Below are positions 41,233 to 54,641 of a stretch of DNA of 64,000 nt, in pieces. Both the position numbers and the translations under genes were made by a program. Position 1 is the stretch's first letter, and each line of letters opens with the position of its first letter. The notes under the pieces are model-generated. The model was not told where the DNA came from. It saw nothing but the letters and a program-made list of their open reading frames with translations, and did no database searches. Source of the DNA: Mannheimia glucosida (GTDB taxonomy: Bacteria > Pseudomonadota > Gammaproteobacteria > Enterobacterales > Pasteurellaceae); assembly GCF_046267875.1 (NCBI RefSeq), contig NZ_CP176502.1, forward strand, positions 248,001 to 312,000. Direction: 5' to 3'.

Positions 41233-42020
41233 TTGATGTGATTATTCCTTGCTATAACGCCGAAGAAACTCTGGTTCGAGCGGTGCAAAGCGTGCTAAAC
41301 CAACCGGAACTAGACACATTGTGGATTGTAGATGATGGCTCAACTGATAATACCTTTTTGCTGGCTAAACAACTCCAATCGCAAGTACCGGATAAAATCA
41401 GAGTAGAACAAATGCCACAAAATGGTGGTGTGGCAAAAGCTCGTAATTGGGGAGCAATGCAAAGTGAAGCGGTATTGATTGCCTTCTTAGATGCCGATGA
41501 TGCCTACGAAAACAGAGCGTTACAAGTTGCAGCAAAGATCTTTGAATTCAAACCAGAAACCTGTTTGGTTCGGTTAGCTTTAAAACCGGTAAACTTAGAG
41601 CAACGCTACAGTTCTCACCCTAATTTTGAGTTAGCTTGGCAATATATGCAAATGACTGGTGCAGGCAACACTGTATTTCGGCGTAGTTTCTTCCTCGCTT
41701 GTGGCGGCTTTCCACAACATCAGCTCTTCCAAGAATTAGGTGGAGAAGATGGTGCTTTAGGCATAGCCACTACACAAATTAGCTCTGTAGCTACTGCATT
41801 TAATGATGTCGGTGTTTTACATTACTGCCGAGAGGGTATGCACGCAGAAAGATTATTAAATGCGATTTTATTCAACGAAAAAGATCCCAATGTTACTGAA
41901 GAAAAAGTTAAACAAGCCAACCTAATTACCGAAAATATTGTTAATAATATTAGAAATCTACAAGACTGTCTTAATAGTGAAGGGATTGGTATTAAGCCTT
42001 ATACGCTTGAATGGAGCTAA
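41229..42020 (+). CDS. family 2 glycosyltransferase
   Basis: The 263-residue GT-A protein opens with VIIPCYNAEETLVRAVQSVLNQ and has IVDDGSTDNT, QNGGVAKARNWG and the metal-binding FLDADDAYE. It transfers a sugar from a nucleotide donor, with unknown acceptor; surface polysaccharide or glycolipid is likely. It overlaps lpxH by four bases, so the two are translated together. The end is near the rrn terminator. Confidence 0.9.
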   Translation: MIDVIIPCYNAEETLVRAVQSVLNQPELDTLWIVDDGSTDNTFLLAKQLQSQVPDKIRVEQMPQNGGVAKARNWGAMQSEAVLIAFLDADDAYENRALQVAAKIFEFKPETCLVRLALKPVNLEQRYSSHPNFELAWQYMQMTGAGNTVFRRSFFLACGGFPQHQLFQELGGEDGALGIATTQISSVATAFNDVGVLHYCREGMHAERLLNAILFNEKDPNVTEEKVKQANLITENIVNNIRNLQDCLNSEGIGIKPYTLEWS

Positions 42021-42139
42021 AAAAGCATTTGCAGATTTTCCCTAAAAAACAACCGCTTGTATTCTTGAGCCTTCTTTCCTCTCCGATAACAAGCGGTCAT
42101 TTTCCGTGCGTTTTTTACCTTTACCACCACAACAAAAAA

Positions 42140-42165
42140 CCGCCTGTATCTCTACAGGCGGCTCT
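42140..42165 (-). terminator. terminator of the rRNA operon (bidirectional)
   Basis: CCGCCTGTA (42140-42148) and TACAGGCGG (42153-42161) form a nine-base stem. On the minus strand it is followed by TTTTTTG, on the plus strand by CTCTTCTTTTT, so it can stop both rrn and the glycosyltransferase gene. Confidence 0.85.
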
Positions 42166-42242
42166 TCTTTTTATTTACTTCTTCTTTGCGCTTCGCTTTT
42201 GATTAAGTTTTCGCTTTCACTCAATCTCGCTTAAAATTAAAA

Positions 42243-42358
42243 CCCCGACGATGCTCTACTCTCACATGGCGAATCACCACACTACCATCGACGTCACTGC
42301 GTTTTACTTCTGAGTTCGGTATGGGGTCAGGTAGGACCACAGCACTCTTGTCGTCGGG
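42243..42358 (-). rRNA. rrf: 5S ribosomal RNA
   Basis: The minus strand begins CCCGACGACAAGAGTGCTG and ends near GCATCGTCGGGG, with the conserved GTAGGACCAC region. Length is about 116 bases; the ends are approximate. Confidence 0.95.
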
Positions 42359-42482
42359 AAAATTCTTTTCTATCTTCAGTTTCAGTTAATTATGCCATTA
42401 ACTTCACTTTGATTCATTTCTTCTCTATTTTCGTTCTTTCTTCTCAATACAAAAACAAGCCTAAAAACATTTGAGCGTTGTA

Positions 42483-45378
<2,896 letters not shown>

Positions 45379-45703
45379 TATACAACCTCAAATGTTTTCT
45401 AACACTTCTAAAAAATTAAAAGTAAAAAGTAAAAAACTATGAAGTCAGTTTACAACTAAACACTTGACTGCTTTTGTTCAGTCAAGATTTTTTACTACTC
45501 AGACTTTCAATTTATTCGTTATCACTTATGTATAATTACTTATGCGTAACGAACTTGAAATATCTCTCAGTTTTTCAGCTTGTTTCTATATTGTTAAAGA
45601 ACAAAGATTATGGCTTTCGCCTATCATCATACCTAAAATTGCAAAACATTCGGCATTTTTAACCGCTTGTAATCTTAGGTATGATGACTAAAGTCATGAT
45701 GAT
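45379..45703 (-). other. 23S leader in the rrn spacer with boxA
   Basis: This 325-base stretch between tRNA-Ala and 23S holds a boxA antitermination element (minus strand TTGTTCTTTAACAA at 45591-45604), one uptake-signal core near 45662 and the processing stem at its 23S end. No gene is visible. Confidence 0.75.
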
Positions 45704-45779
45704 TGGTGGAGATAAGCGGGATCGAACCGCTGACCTCCTGCGTGCAAGGCAGGCGCTCTCCCAGCTGAGCTATATCCCC
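45704..45779 (-). tRNA. tRNA-Ala (TGC)
   Basis: A 76-base cloverleaf with encoded CCA in the 16S-23S spacer. The minus-strand anticodon stem CCTGCCTTGCACGCAG gives TGC. Confidence 0.97.
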
Positions 45780-45835
45780 ATTTCATCTTCCGTTTTCTTC
45801 ACTCATAGTCGCTTCGCTTTCGCTTGCCTTCTGAG

Positions 45836-45912
<77 letters not shown>

Positions 45913-45987
45913 AACGGATGACCTTCGGTTTTGTCTTCTTTTATCAAACAATCTGTGTGAACACTTGCTGTCGTTCTTGATTATCGG

Positions 45988-47527
<1,540 letters not shown>

Positions 47528-47705
47528 AAAAAGTTTAATCGCTCAATACTGCTGACATAAAATCGCACTTTCAAATTTAAACCTAATTAAAATCAGGTTA
47601 AAAGAAAGTAATGAATTTCTAGTTAGCACCTACTAAGACTTCAAAATTAAAAAAATATTTTCAATCAAGTCAATCAACAAGTGCCCACACAGATTGTCTG
47701 ATAAA

Positions 47706-47719
47706 TTGTTAAAGAACAA
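47706..47719 (-). promoter_or_regulatory. boxA antitermination element in the 16S leader
   Basis: The minus strand TTGTTCTTTAACAA, followed by TTTATCAGACAATCTGTGTG, is nearly the E. coli rrn leader. It begins 10 bases after the end of tRNA-Pro, so the tRNAs upstream appear to share the transcript with 16S. Confidence 0.8.
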
Positions 47720-47728
47720 AAAATAAAT

Positions 47729-47805
47729 TGGTCGGCGAGATAGGATTTGAACCTACGACCCACTGGTCCCAAACCAGTTGCGCTACCAAGCTGCGCTACT
47801 CGCCG
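47729..47805 (-). tRNA. tRNA-Pro (TGG)
   Basis: A 77-base cloverleaf with encoded CCA. The anticodon region CTGGTTTGGGACCAG gives TGG. Confidence 0.96.
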
Positions 47806-47829
47806 TCTGATACTCACAAGAGTATTGAA

Positions 47830-47906
47830 TGGGGTGGCTAATGGGATTCGAACCCACGACAACTGGAATCACAATCCAGGGCTCTACCAACTGAGCTATA
47901 GCCACC
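47830..47906 (-). tRNA. tRNA-His (GTG)
   Basis: 77 bases including the extra 5' G typical of tRNA-His. The anticodon region CTGGATTGTGATTCCAG gives GTG. Confidence 0.97.
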
Positions 47907-47934
47907 ATTGTGTTGATAGTGCCGCATTGACATC

Positions 47935-48011
<77 letters not shown>

Positions 48012-48057
48012 TTCGATTTACATCAATTCAACTTAATGCGTCGCAACGGAGGCGTAT

Positions 48058-48084
48058 ATTATAGATTTCATTTTCCCTTGTCTA
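48058..48084 (-). promoter_or_regulatory. promoter of the tRNA-Arg-His-Pro/rrn unit
   Basis: On the minus strand TAGACA (48084-48079), 15 bases, TATAAT (48063-48058), then a GC-containing discriminator ACGCCTCC. This is the form expected for a growth-regulated stable-RNA promoter, although the spacing is short. Confidence 0.65.
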
Positions 48085-48169
48085 GCACTTTTTAAAAAAA
48101 ATGTAAAAAAATGTATTGTTTGGTCTTATTTTATTCAAAACGTTTAATAAATGTCAAAAAATGCGTTTT

Positions 48170-48892
48170 TTAGAGCTGATTTGTCAGATAGTAATAGGCA
48201 TATTTTAGTAAATTTAATTGCCTTTGCCAGCGGGTTGGCTGTTTCAATAGTCGATAAAGCCATTCCAACCCCAAATTTTGCCACATTTTAGGAGCTCGTT
48301 TCACTTTACCGGCAAACACATCGTAAGTTCCCCCAACTCCCATATATAACGCTTGTGGATATTGTTGTTGTAACTGTTGGATAAAAAGTTCCTGTTTTGG
48401 AGTTCCCATTGCCACACTAATAAACTTCGCGCCACTTGCTTTAATTTGCTGTATAACGTCCTGTTCTTGCTCCGCCTTAAAATAGCCATTCTGCCTACCG
48501 ACAATATTCACCTTCCATTGTGCCAATTTTGCTTCCACCTTCGTTAGGGTATCCGCAGAGCTTCCAACCAAAAACACCGGCACATTTAACGCTCCGGCTC
48601 TTTGCATTAAGGTTTCCCATAAATCGGCTCCGGCAATTCGTTCAATGTTGCAGTTCGGATATTTTTTTCGAATCGATTGAACAACACTGATGCCGTCTGC
48701 ATAGTTGAACTCGGCTTCATCTATCACCCGGCGTAACAACGGATTTTTTTCCGACAGAATCACTTTCTCAGCATTAATTGCCACTAATCTTCCGAAATGA
48801 ATCCGGTTTTCATTCATCAGCCAATTTGCAAAAATTTCCCGATTTTTGACCGCTTGTAACGCAATGCCCCGAATAATAACCCTATCGAACAT
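48170..48892 (-). CDS. wecG: UDP-N-acetyl-D-mannosaminuronate transferase (WecB/TagA/CpsF family)
   Basis: The 240-residue protein adds ManNAcA to lipid I in enterobacterial common antigen synthesis on the inner face of the inner membrane. The family motifs VAINAEKVILSEKNP, YADGISVVQSIR, GVGGTYDVFAGKVKRAP and WLYRLLKQPTRW are intact. The ATG at 48892 overlaps the end of wzyE by 11 bases; the longer frame to 48940 is inside wzyE and less likely. Confidence 0.93.
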   Translation of the reverse strand: MFDRVIIRGIALQAVKNREIFANWLMNENRIHFGRLVAINAEKVILSEKNPLLRRVIDEAEFNYADGISVVQSIRKKYPNCNIERIAGADLWETLMQRAGALNVPVFLVGSSADTLTKVEAKLAQWKVNIVGRQNGYFKAEQEQDVIQQIKASGAKFISVAMGTPKQELFIQQLQQQYPQALYMGVGGTYDVFAGKVKRAPKMWQNLGLEWLYRLLKQPTRWQRQLNLLKYAYYYLTNQL

Positions 48893-50150
48893 TATTTTTC
48901 CCCATTGAAACGATTTTCGCCAGCAAATAGCAAGCCACAAATATCAGCGTGAAAAAACAAAAACGGGAAACAAAAGCATCGATGCCCTCTCGTACTAATA
49001 CGATCAAATTGAATAAATTGCCGAAGCAGTAGGCTTGCAGCAAGGCGGAATTGCACGCTTTGGCGTAAGCGAATAGGTTATCTAGGGCTTTAATCATCAC
49101 TGCTACTACGCCCATTCCCAACGCCATAGCACTAAATCCGCCCACAATATAGAAAGAGCCAAGCAAAGTAGGTGAAATTGCCAACCCTGATTGATTGCCT
49201 AAAATCACTTTGGTGAAATAATTTGCCGTGTTCCAGACGATCTCAGGGCGTTCTTGCCATAAAGATTGTGGAATATACACATAAAAATCCCGCACAATCG
49301 GCATTAAACCTTGATATTCCACCTCATTAGAAAATAGACGGGCTAAATTTTCCCAAGGCGAAAAAGTATCTCGGCTTAAATATAAGAAGGTGTAAATCAT
49401 CTCGCTACCGGAAAGGGTAAGTTTGTAACGGGCTAATGCAAGGAAAAACATCGCCACCACGCCGATTAGGCTTACGCCAATCACTTTTGATAATGAGAGA
49501 TAGCCTTGCTGTAGCCCAATCAATAAGAAAAAGCCGACCGCCAGTGCCAAATTTGCCCGTGTGCCACCTACCGCCACATAGCTTAATATGCCGAATGCCC
49601 CACCAACAATTAGTAACGACCACCACGCTGTTTTATTCTTATATAGGAAGCAAAAAATTAACAACGCCGGCAATAAAAAGTAGAAAAATCGTTTTAATGC
49701 CGAAAGTATGACCCTATCTTTGGCAAACAGTTGGCTATATTTTTCGAGTTTGAAAAGCAGGAATCCGTTTAAATAAAGGAAATATAGCAGAGCAACAACT
49801 GCCACACCGGCAAGAATACAAGCGGTCGTTTTTGCCTGAAAATTTGCAACAAGAGCAGTTGGTTGCGACAAAGCACTCCAAAGGCGTGAATAGACAGCAT
49901 AATAAATCAAATAGCCAACACCTGCGGTTACAAAAACCTGCCATTGTGTTTTCAACTCCGGCAGCGGGTAATCAAAGCCAAATGCCATCGCTAACGAAAA
50001 CGGAAAACCGGCGTAAAAAGTAACAAAATAGAGCAAGCTAAACAGTAAATGGAAAGAAAGTCCCGATTTCTGATAAAGCCGACAGAGTAAGGTGAAAAAT
50101 AGCCCGACAGAAACAAGATAAAATCCGCCGAGTGGTATTAAATTATTCAT
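48882..50150 (-). CDS. wzyE: enterobacterial common antigen polymerase
   Basis: The 422-residue protein has about eleven hydrophobic segments and the WzyE features YLSRDTFSPWENLA and GGTRANLALAVGFF. It joins the trisaccharide repeat units on the periplasmic face. It overlaps wecF by eight bases upstream and wecG downstream, so wecF-wzyE-wecG form one translational unit. Confidence 0.92.
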   Translation of the reverse strand: MNNLIPLGGFYLVSVGLFFTLLCRLYQKSGLSFHLLFSLLYFVTFYAGFPFSLAMAFGFDYPLPELKTQWQVFVTAGVGYLIYYAVYSRLWSALSQPTALVANFQAKTTACILAGVAVVALLYFLYLNGFLLFKLEKYSQLFAKDRVILSALKRFFYFLLPALLIFCFLYKNKTAWWSLLIVGGAFGILSYVAVGGTRANLALAVGFFLLIGLQQGYLSLSKVIGVSLIGVVAMFFLALARYKLTLSGSEMIYTFLYLSRDTFSPWENLARLFSNEVEYQGLMPIVRDFYVYIPQSLWQERPEIVWNTANYFTKVILGNQSGLAISPTLLGSFYIVGGFSAMALGMGVVAVMIKALDNLFAYAKACNSALLQAYCFGNLFNLIVLVREGIDAFVSRFCFFTLIFVACYLLAKIVSMGKNNVR

Positions 50151-51213
50151 TCTGCATTAATTCGATTAATCGCTGTTGCCATAGTTTAGTGTAGCCCGGA
50201 GCAAAAAACGCAATGCGGTTTTTATCGATGCTCTTCAGTTGTTGTTTGGTTGTTTGAATGTATGCAAGAGTCAAGTTTTCCGCCAACAAATAAGGTACTT
50301 TTTCTGCCTGTAGATCCAACCCAAACGGATTGGCTGAATGTAACACACAAGGCACATTATGGCGAATCAACAGGCTGATCGTGCCAATGCCTTGCTGGCG
50401 TTTAAAATTGAAATAGCCGAGATCACAATGGCTCAATAACGTAACATACTCTTCAAAGCTCAGCTTCTGCCGCAAAATTTGCAAATTTTCCGTCAAAAAT
50501 AACCGCTTGCCATAGGTTTCCACCTGCCGAATATAGTTTTCATTATTTTCCGGATAGCCCATTGGCATAATAATCTGCACATCGTTCCCAAGCCGTTGAT
50601 GAATCTCGCTTAAGGCTTGAATATGATCGTTAGCCGGATCGCCTGAATTGCCGAGCAATATCGTCAAGCGATCATTTTGTGTGGGGCTAATTTTTATTTG
50701 ATCACCTAATTTCGTGGGGAAATAGATTAAATGATCCTGTTCTGATCTTGCCCGCACATTTCGCCACAAATGATCCAGATCGCCCCTCGTTGCCCAAACC
50801 TGTAAGATTTTTTGTTGGGCAATACGCCTAAGCGGATAAAACAGCTTGAATTTCCACGAAGTTGCCATTTCATATAAATCTGCCCCCCAAATATGCCAAA
50901 TCAGGTTGGTGGTCGGCAATCTGCCTAAGGCTATCGCCAGCCAAATCCAAGGGTTAAACTGCCCGTGCAACAGAAAACAAGCGGTCGGATTTTGCCGTTT
51001 TTTTGCAATTAAGGCGTTCGCAATCGCTTTTTGTGAAGAGAACTGCTCAATTCGCAAATGAGGAAAAGCAGTTTGCAGTGAAAGCTTGCCTACCACATAG
51101 AAAAAATGTTCGGAGTCCGGCAGTAAAGGCAACAGCTCTTGCTGAAAAAAGGTTAAAACCCGTTGGTTATGATGCTCAATCTCGGAGCCTAGAATATGAT
51201 AAATCGGCAACAT
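50143..51213 (-). CDS. wecF: TDP-Fuc4NAc:lipid II Fuc4NAc transferase
   Basis: The 356-residue glycosyltransferase adds the third sugar, 4-acetamido-4,6-dideoxygalactose, to the common-antigen lipid carrier. IWHIWGADLYE and LTILLGNSGDPANDHIQAL are conserved in the family, as is HCDLGYFNFKRQQGIGT. The ATG at 51213 (MLPIYHILGSEIEHH) is the canonical start. In E. coli wzxE lies just upstream; here the upstream neighbour is the divergent glnA and no flippase gene is seen. Confidence 0.92.
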   Translation of the reverse strand: MLPIYHILGSEIEHHNQRVLTFFQQELLPLLPDSEHFFYVVGKLSLQTAFPHLRIEQFSSQKAIANALIAKKRQNPTACFLLHGQFNPWIWLAIALGRLPTTNLIWHIWGADLYEMATSWKFKLFYPLRRIAQQKILQVWATRGDLDHLWRNVRARSEQDHLIYFPTKLGDQIKISPTQNDRLTILLGNSGDPANDHIQALSEIHQRLGNDVQIIMPMGYPENNENYIRQVETYGKRLFLTENLQILRQKLSFEEYVTLLSHCDLGYFNFKRQQGIGTISLLIRHNVPCVLHSANPFGLDLQAEKVPYLLAENLTLAYIQTTKQQLKSIDKNRIAFFAPGYTKLWQQRLIELMQNE

Positions 51214-51399
51214 TACACGCTTTTCTCCCCCCACCATACAAACAATATGCAAGCGGTAGGATTTTAGCAAAAATTTGCAACATTACTGCAACTTCTTTTA
51301 GCTTTGAAACACTAAAAAACATCACACGCTTGATTAAAAAATGCTATGATAACCGAGCTTTTTTATTATTCATTTATCCCAACGAGGACTTATTTTACT

Positions 51400-52821
51400 A
51401 TGTCAAACGCAATCGCTAATGTATCTAAACTGATTCAAGACAATGATATTAAATTTGTCTTATTAAAATTTACTGATATTAAAGGTAAAGAACACGGGGT
51501 TTCGCTCCCTGTCAGCTTAGTTGCCAACGATTTGGAAGACTTATTCGAGGAAGGCAAAATGTTCGACGGTTCGTCCGTAGAAGGTTGGAAGGCAATTAAC
51601 AAAGCAGATATGTTGTTAATGCCGATTGCTGAAACCGCTGTAGTTGACCCTTTCGCCCGTATTCCTACCCTTTCTATTCGTTGTTCCATTTACGATCCAA
51701 ACACAATGCAGTCTTATGACCGCGACCCTCGCTCTATTGCAATCCGTGCCGAAAACTACTTGAAATCCACCGGTATTGCCGATAGTGTCATGTTTGGGCC
51801 GGAGCCTGAATTTTTCTTGTTCGATGATGTACGTTTTAGCACCGAAATGAACAATGTGTCATATCGCATTGACGATGTAGAAGCGGCTTGGAATACCAAC
51901 CGTAAATTTGAAGAAGGCAACAACGCCTATCGTCCGTTGAAAAAAGGCGGCTACTGTGCGGTTGCACCGATTGATACCGCCCACGACATTCGTTCTGAAA
52001 TGTGTTTATTAATGGAAGAGATGGGCTTGGTGATTGAAGCTCACCACCACGAAGTAGCTACCGCAGGGCAAAATGAGATCGCAACCCGATTCAACAGCCT
52101 GACCTTAAAAGCCGATGAAACGCAAATCTACAAATACATCGTGCAAAATGTTGCTGTAGAACACGGCAAAACTGCCTGCTTTATGCCAAAACCATTCGCT
52201 GGCGATAACGGCTCGGGAATGCACTGTAATATGTCATTAAGCAAAGACGGCAAAAATGTGTTTATGGGCGATAAATACGCCGGCTTGTCGGAAACCGCCC
52301 TCTATTATATCGGCGGCATCATTAAACACGCGAAAGCATTAAATGCCTTTACCAACCCAACAACGAACTCTTATAAACGTTTAGTGCCGGGTTTTGAAGC
52401 ACCGGTGTTATTGGCTTACTCTGCAAGTAACCGTTCTGCTTCTATCCGTATTCCGGCTGTGACCAGCCCGAAAGCGACCCGTGTAGAAGCACGTTTCCCG
52501 GATCCAATGGCAAACCCATATCTTTGCTTTGCCGCCCTGTTAATGGCTGGCTTAGACGGCGTGATCAACAAAATCCACCCGGGCGATGCAATGGATAAAA
52601 ACTTATACGACTTACCGCCGGAAGAGTTAAAGGATATCCCAACGGTTGCTTCTTCTTTAGAATCCGCCCTTGATGCATTAAGCAATGATTTTGAGTTCTT
52701 AACACAAGGTGGCGTGTTCACGAAAGACTTTATTGATGCTTATATCGGTATTCGCCGCAAAGAGGTTGAACGTGTGAATATGACCCCACATCCGGTAGAA
52801 TTTGAACTTTACTATTCATAG
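51400..52821 (+). CDS. glnA: glutamine synthetase, type I
   Basis: The 473-residue enzyme makes glutamine from glutamate and ammonia with ATP. The motifs MFDGSSVEGWKAI, the ATP site KPFAGDNGSGMHCN and the adenylylation site NLYDLPPEE (tyrosine near residue 400) are intact, so it belongs to the GlnE-regulated class. The ATG at 51400 has GAGGA upstream. It stands alone, without glnL/glnG, between two parts of the common-antigen cluster that run in the opposite direction. Confidence 0.97.
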   Translation: MSNAIANVSKLIQDNDIKFVLLKFTDIKGKEHGVSLPVSLVANDLEDLFEEGKMFDGSSVEGWKAINKADMLLMPIAETAVVDPFARIPTLSIRCSIYDPNTMQSYDRDPRSIAIRAENYLKSTGIADSVMFGPEPEFFLFDDVRFSTEMNNVSYRIDDVEAAWNTNRKFEEGNNAYRPLKKGGYCAVAPIDTAHDIRSEMCLLMEEMGLVIEAHHHEVATAGQNEIATRFNSLTLKADETQIYKYIVQNVAVEHGKTACFMPKPFAGDNGSGMHCNMSLSKDGKNVFMGDKYAGLSETALYYIGGIIKHAKALNAFTNPTTNSYKRLVPGFEAPVLLAYSASNRSASIRIPAVTSPKATRVEARFPDPMANPYLCFAALLMAGLDGVINKIHPGDAMDKNLYDLPPEELKDIPTVASSLESALDALSNDFEFLTQGGVFTKDFIDAYIGIRRKEVERVNMTPHPVEFELYYS

Positions 52822-52837
52822 TAACAACATATAGCAA

Positions 52838-52867
52838 AAAACGGCTGAAACACTCAGCCGTTTTTTA
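52838..52867. terminator. bidirectional terminator between glnA and wecE
   Basis: AAAACGGCTG and CAGCCGTTTT arms with a seven-base loop, T run on both strands. It separates convergent glnA and wecE. Confidence 0.88.
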
Positions 52868-54013
52868 TTGATTAAAGAAAGCAAGCACCGCTTGAATGAC
52901 CCGCTCTTGATCCTGCTTAGTCAAATTATAAAACAGAGGCAATCTTACCAACCTTTCGCTCTCTAAGGTAGTAAAGCGATCATCGCCTGCTAATCGCCCC
53001 AATTTCTGCCCTGCCGGACTGATGTGCAACGGCACATAATGAAACACGGTTAAGATATTCTGTGCCTTCATAAAATCAATAAAAGCGGTTCTCTGCTTCA
53101 AGTCACTTAGCTTTAAGTAGAACAAATGCCCGTTATGGCGACAATATTCGCCAATGCGAGGAAGCTCGCACTTAGCTGTTTGGGCAAGTGGCAAAAAGGC
53201 TTGGTAGTAATTATGCCAAAGGGTTAAACGCTGTTGGTTGATTTTCCCTGCTTCTATAAGCTGAGCATACAAATAAGCCGCTTGAATTTCCGACATTAAA
53301 AAACTTGAACCAATATCCTGCCAGCGATATTTATCTACCTCACCCCGAAAAAATTGGCTACGGTTAGTGCCTTTCTCTCTGATGATTTCCGCTCTTTTGA
53401 GCAAATTCGGCTCATTAATCACGATCGCCCCACCTTCACCGCCTGCGGTATAGTTTTTGGTTTCGTGAAAACTATAGCAACCAATATGCCCGATTGAGCC
53501 TAATGCCTTGCCCTTATAAAACGAATTGACTGCCTGTGCCGCATCTTCCACCACATAAAGCCCATATTTTTCGGCGGTTGCCATTATTGAATCCATTTCA
53601 CAGGCAATTCCGGCATAATGCACCGGCACAATCACTTTAGTTTTTGGGGTAATAGCTTGCTCAATTTTGCGTTCATCAATATTCATCGTATCCGGTCGAA
53701 TATCCACAAACACTATGTTTGCCCCACGCAACGCAAACGCATTTGCAGTAGAGACAAAAGTATAGCTTGGCATAATCACTTCATCGTTCGGCTGAATATC
53801 CAGCAGTATTGCCGCCATCTCTAACGCAGCCGTGCAAGAAGGGGTAAGCAACACTTTGCTATGGGTCAGGTTTTCAAGCCATTGCTCACATAAAAGGGTA
53901 AATTTACCTCCTCCCGAAAGCTGCCCTGTTGCCATCGCCTGTTCTATATAGGCTTGCTCCGCCCCCACAATCGGGGGTTGGTTAAACGGAATAAAATCAG
54001 GATTGTTCATCAT
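52865..54013 (-). CDS. wecE: TDP-4-oxo-6-deoxy-D-glucose transaminase
   Basis: The 382-residue PLP enzyme makes TDP-Fuc4N for common antigen. The opening IPFNQPPIVGAEQAYI, the VEDAAQA motif and the PLP lysine in CYSFHETKNYTAGGEGGA mark it as WecE. The ATG at 54013 lies within the end of wecD (17-base overlap), so the two are coupled. Confidence 0.95.
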   Translation of the reverse strand: MMNNPDFIPFNQPPIVGAEQAYIEQAMATGQLSGGGKFTLLCEQWLENLTHSKVLLTPSCTAALEMAAILLDIQPNDEVIMPSYTFVSTANAFALRGANIVFVDIRPDTMNIDERKIEQAITPKTKVIVPVHYAGIACEMDSIMATAEKYGLYVVEDAAQAVNSFYKGKALGSIGHIGCYSFHETKNYTAGGEGGAIVINEPNLLKRAEIIREKGTNRSQFFRGEVDKYRWQDIGSSFLMSEIQAAYLYAQLIEAGKINQQRLTLWHNYYQAFLPLAQTAKCELPRIGEYCRHNGHLFYLKLSDLKQRTAFIDFMKAQNILTVFHYVPLHISPAGQKLGRLAGDDRFTTLESERLVRLPLFYNLTKQDQERVIQAVLAFFNQ

Positions 54014-54641
54014 CGTATTTTTCCAAAGCAGGGTAAAACCAATAATACACCGCCTTAATGCTTGCCCCAAATGCTTGATAAAAACGAATCGCTTTCTGGT
54101 TACTCAGCTGAGTGGTAATCATCAGTTTTTTCGCATTTTGCTGTTTCGCCCACGCTATTGCAGCATTTAACAATTCCGTACCGATACCTTGTTGTTGGCA
54201 ATCAGGCTTTACCGCTAACAAACCGATTTTCGCTTGCTGTTGGGCAAGTAAGCGAACCGTTACCGCTCCTTGAATTTGCCCGTCAGCATTGCATTTAACC
54301 AAGCCAATATCATCAAACTCGCCTTTTACCGCATTTTCAATCCAAGTTCGATAAAAGCGTTGATTCTCTTCCCTTGAAAAATAGGGTGGACGAAACCGGC
54401 TGTCGGGAAATGCCGAGCCAAACAATAAGCTCAAGTCGGGCAAATCTGCCATATCTGCCGGGCGACAAGCGGTCATATTTTCAGAAAATGTTGCAAGTGT
54501 CAGCTCAAATTCCAATTCGCCCTCCACAAGTACAAAACCTTGTTTTTGTAGCTGGTCGATTTGCGTAAAATCATCGGCTGCTACTTTTACTTGCACAATC
54601 TCTCTACCGAAAAAATCGGACAGCCATTTATCCGGCTTCAT
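53997..54641 (-). CDS. wecD: TDP-fucosamine acetyltransferase
   Basis: The 214-residue GNAT protein acetylates TDP-Fuc4N. The acetyl-CoA site is IGLLAVKPDCQQQGIGTELLNAAI. The ATG at 54641 overlaps the wecC stop by four bases (ATGA), which settles the start against a longer frame to 54662. Its end overlaps wecE. Confidence 0.92.
   Translation of the reverse strand: MKPDKWLSDFFGREIVQVKVAADDFTQIDQLQKQGFVLVEGELEFELTLATFSENMTACRPADMADLPDLSLLFGSAFPDSRFRPPYFSREENQRFYRTWIENAVKGEFDDIGLVKCNADGQIQGAVTVRLLAQQQAKIGLLAVKPDCQQQGIGTELLNAAIAWAKQQNAKKLMITTQLSNQKAIRFYQAFGASIKAVYYWFYPALEKYDDEQS

Noticed and set aside
42021..42202. Small frame after the glycosyltransferase gene
   Set aside because: It runs through uptake signals and the rrn terminator; no coding signal.
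47797..47809. A Neisseria uptake sequence near tRNA-Pro (GCCGTCTGAT)
   Set aside because: It mismatches the core at the last base and partly lies in the tRNA acceptor stem, so it is a chance match.
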